DNA from: JAYQUR01 sp038133505
GTDB taxonomy: Bacteria > Pseudomonadota > Alphaproteobacteria > MPNO01 > UBA830
NCBI GenBank assembly: GCA_038133505.1
Contig: JAYPTI010000183.1
Location: forward strand, 1 to 5,595
Length of the DNA: 5,595 bases
Reading direction: 5' to 3'
In this document: positions 5,475 through 5,595 of the stretch, one piece after another
How the letters are laid out: every line of letters starts with the position of its first letter
Numbering within the stretch: position 1 is the stretch's first letter
Notes under the pieces: generated by a model
The model's input: the letters and a program-made list of their open reading frames with translations, nothing else
The model's database searches: none
What the model was told of the DNA's origin: nothing
Made by a program: the position numbers and the translations under genes

Positions 5475-5595
5475 ATGAAAAAGGTACTCGGACTAGCCGC
5501 TATCGGACTTTTCGCGCTGTCGACCTCCGCGTGGGCGGAGTGCGGCGGGCACGGCAAGGTCGCCCAGACGGACAAGCCGACGATCACGCTTGCGC
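5475..5595 (+). CDS. Small exported protein of unknown function, 3' end missing
   Basis: The open frame shows 40 codons before the window ends. The N-terminus is a clear Sec signal peptide: MKK, a hydrophobic core (VLGLAAIGLFALSTS), and a likely signal peptidase I site AWA|EC after residue 21. The mature part begins ECGGHGKVAQTDKPTITLA. The cysteine after the cleavage point is not in a lipobox (the residue before it is Glu), so a periplasmic or secreted protein is more likely than a lipoprotein. The CGGH segment could bind metal, but it is not the CxxCH heme motif. A good ribosome binding site precedes the ATG. The gene is 272 bases from leuB and has a repeat element between, so it is probably an independent unit. 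I do not recognise the family. Confidence 0.75.
   Translation, partial: MKKVLGLAAIGLFALSTSAWAECGGHGKVAQTDKPTITLA

Overview
This window is a compact, same-strand (+) stretch of GC-rich chromosome. It carries the end of a ribosome and tRNA maturation operon followed directly by leucine-biosynthesis genes: rimM (5' end missing), trmD, rplS, leuC, leuD, leuB, and then the start of a small exported protein of unknown function that runs off the right edge. The order trmD-rplS-leuC-leuD-leuB, the protein signatures (for example TrmD with GLLEYPHYTRP, L19 with a long Ala/Glu-rich tail, LeuB with SVEKMNVM) and the GC-rich codon use point to an alphaproteobacterium, perhaps of the Rhodospirillales type. 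The genus cannot be fixed from this sequence.

Layout. Bases 1-535 encode RimM. After a 4-base gap comes trmD (540-1280, GTG start), whose last 14 bases overlap the start of rplS (1267-1773). Bases 1774-1890 separate the housekeeping part from the leucine part. They hold an imperfect 29-bp tandem duplication that copies the rplS stop region, two small stem-loops, an 8-bp tandem repeat and a strong GC hairpin just before the leuC ribosome binding site. leuC (1891-3321) and leuD (3335-3955) lie 13 bases apart and encode the two subunits of isopropylmalate isomerase. A 134-base spacer with several long, mutually exclusive inverted repeats separates leuD from leuB (4090-5202, 3-isopropylmalate dehydrogenase). 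The 272 bases from 5203 to 5474 contain no gene. They hold a 93-base element with 11-bp inverted ends and a cloverleaf-like fold, followed by a region with a repeated octamer. A small signal-peptide protein starts at 5475.

Function. RimM, TrmD and L19 serve 30S maturation, m1G37 tRNA methylation and the 50S subunit. LeuC with LeuD converts 2-isopropylmalate to 3-isopropylmalate, and LeuB oxidises and decarboxylates it to 2-oxoisocaproate. leuA and the final aminotransferase are not in the window. No canonical intrinsic terminator (stem plus U-run) separates rplS from leuC, so read-through is possible.

All six genes with assignable functions are ordinary and look intact, apart from the window edge. 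I see no new multi-gene system. What deserves a second look is in the spacers: the switch-like inverted repeats before leuB, the cloverleaf repeat after leuB, the duplication at the end of rplS, and the unassigned small exported protein.
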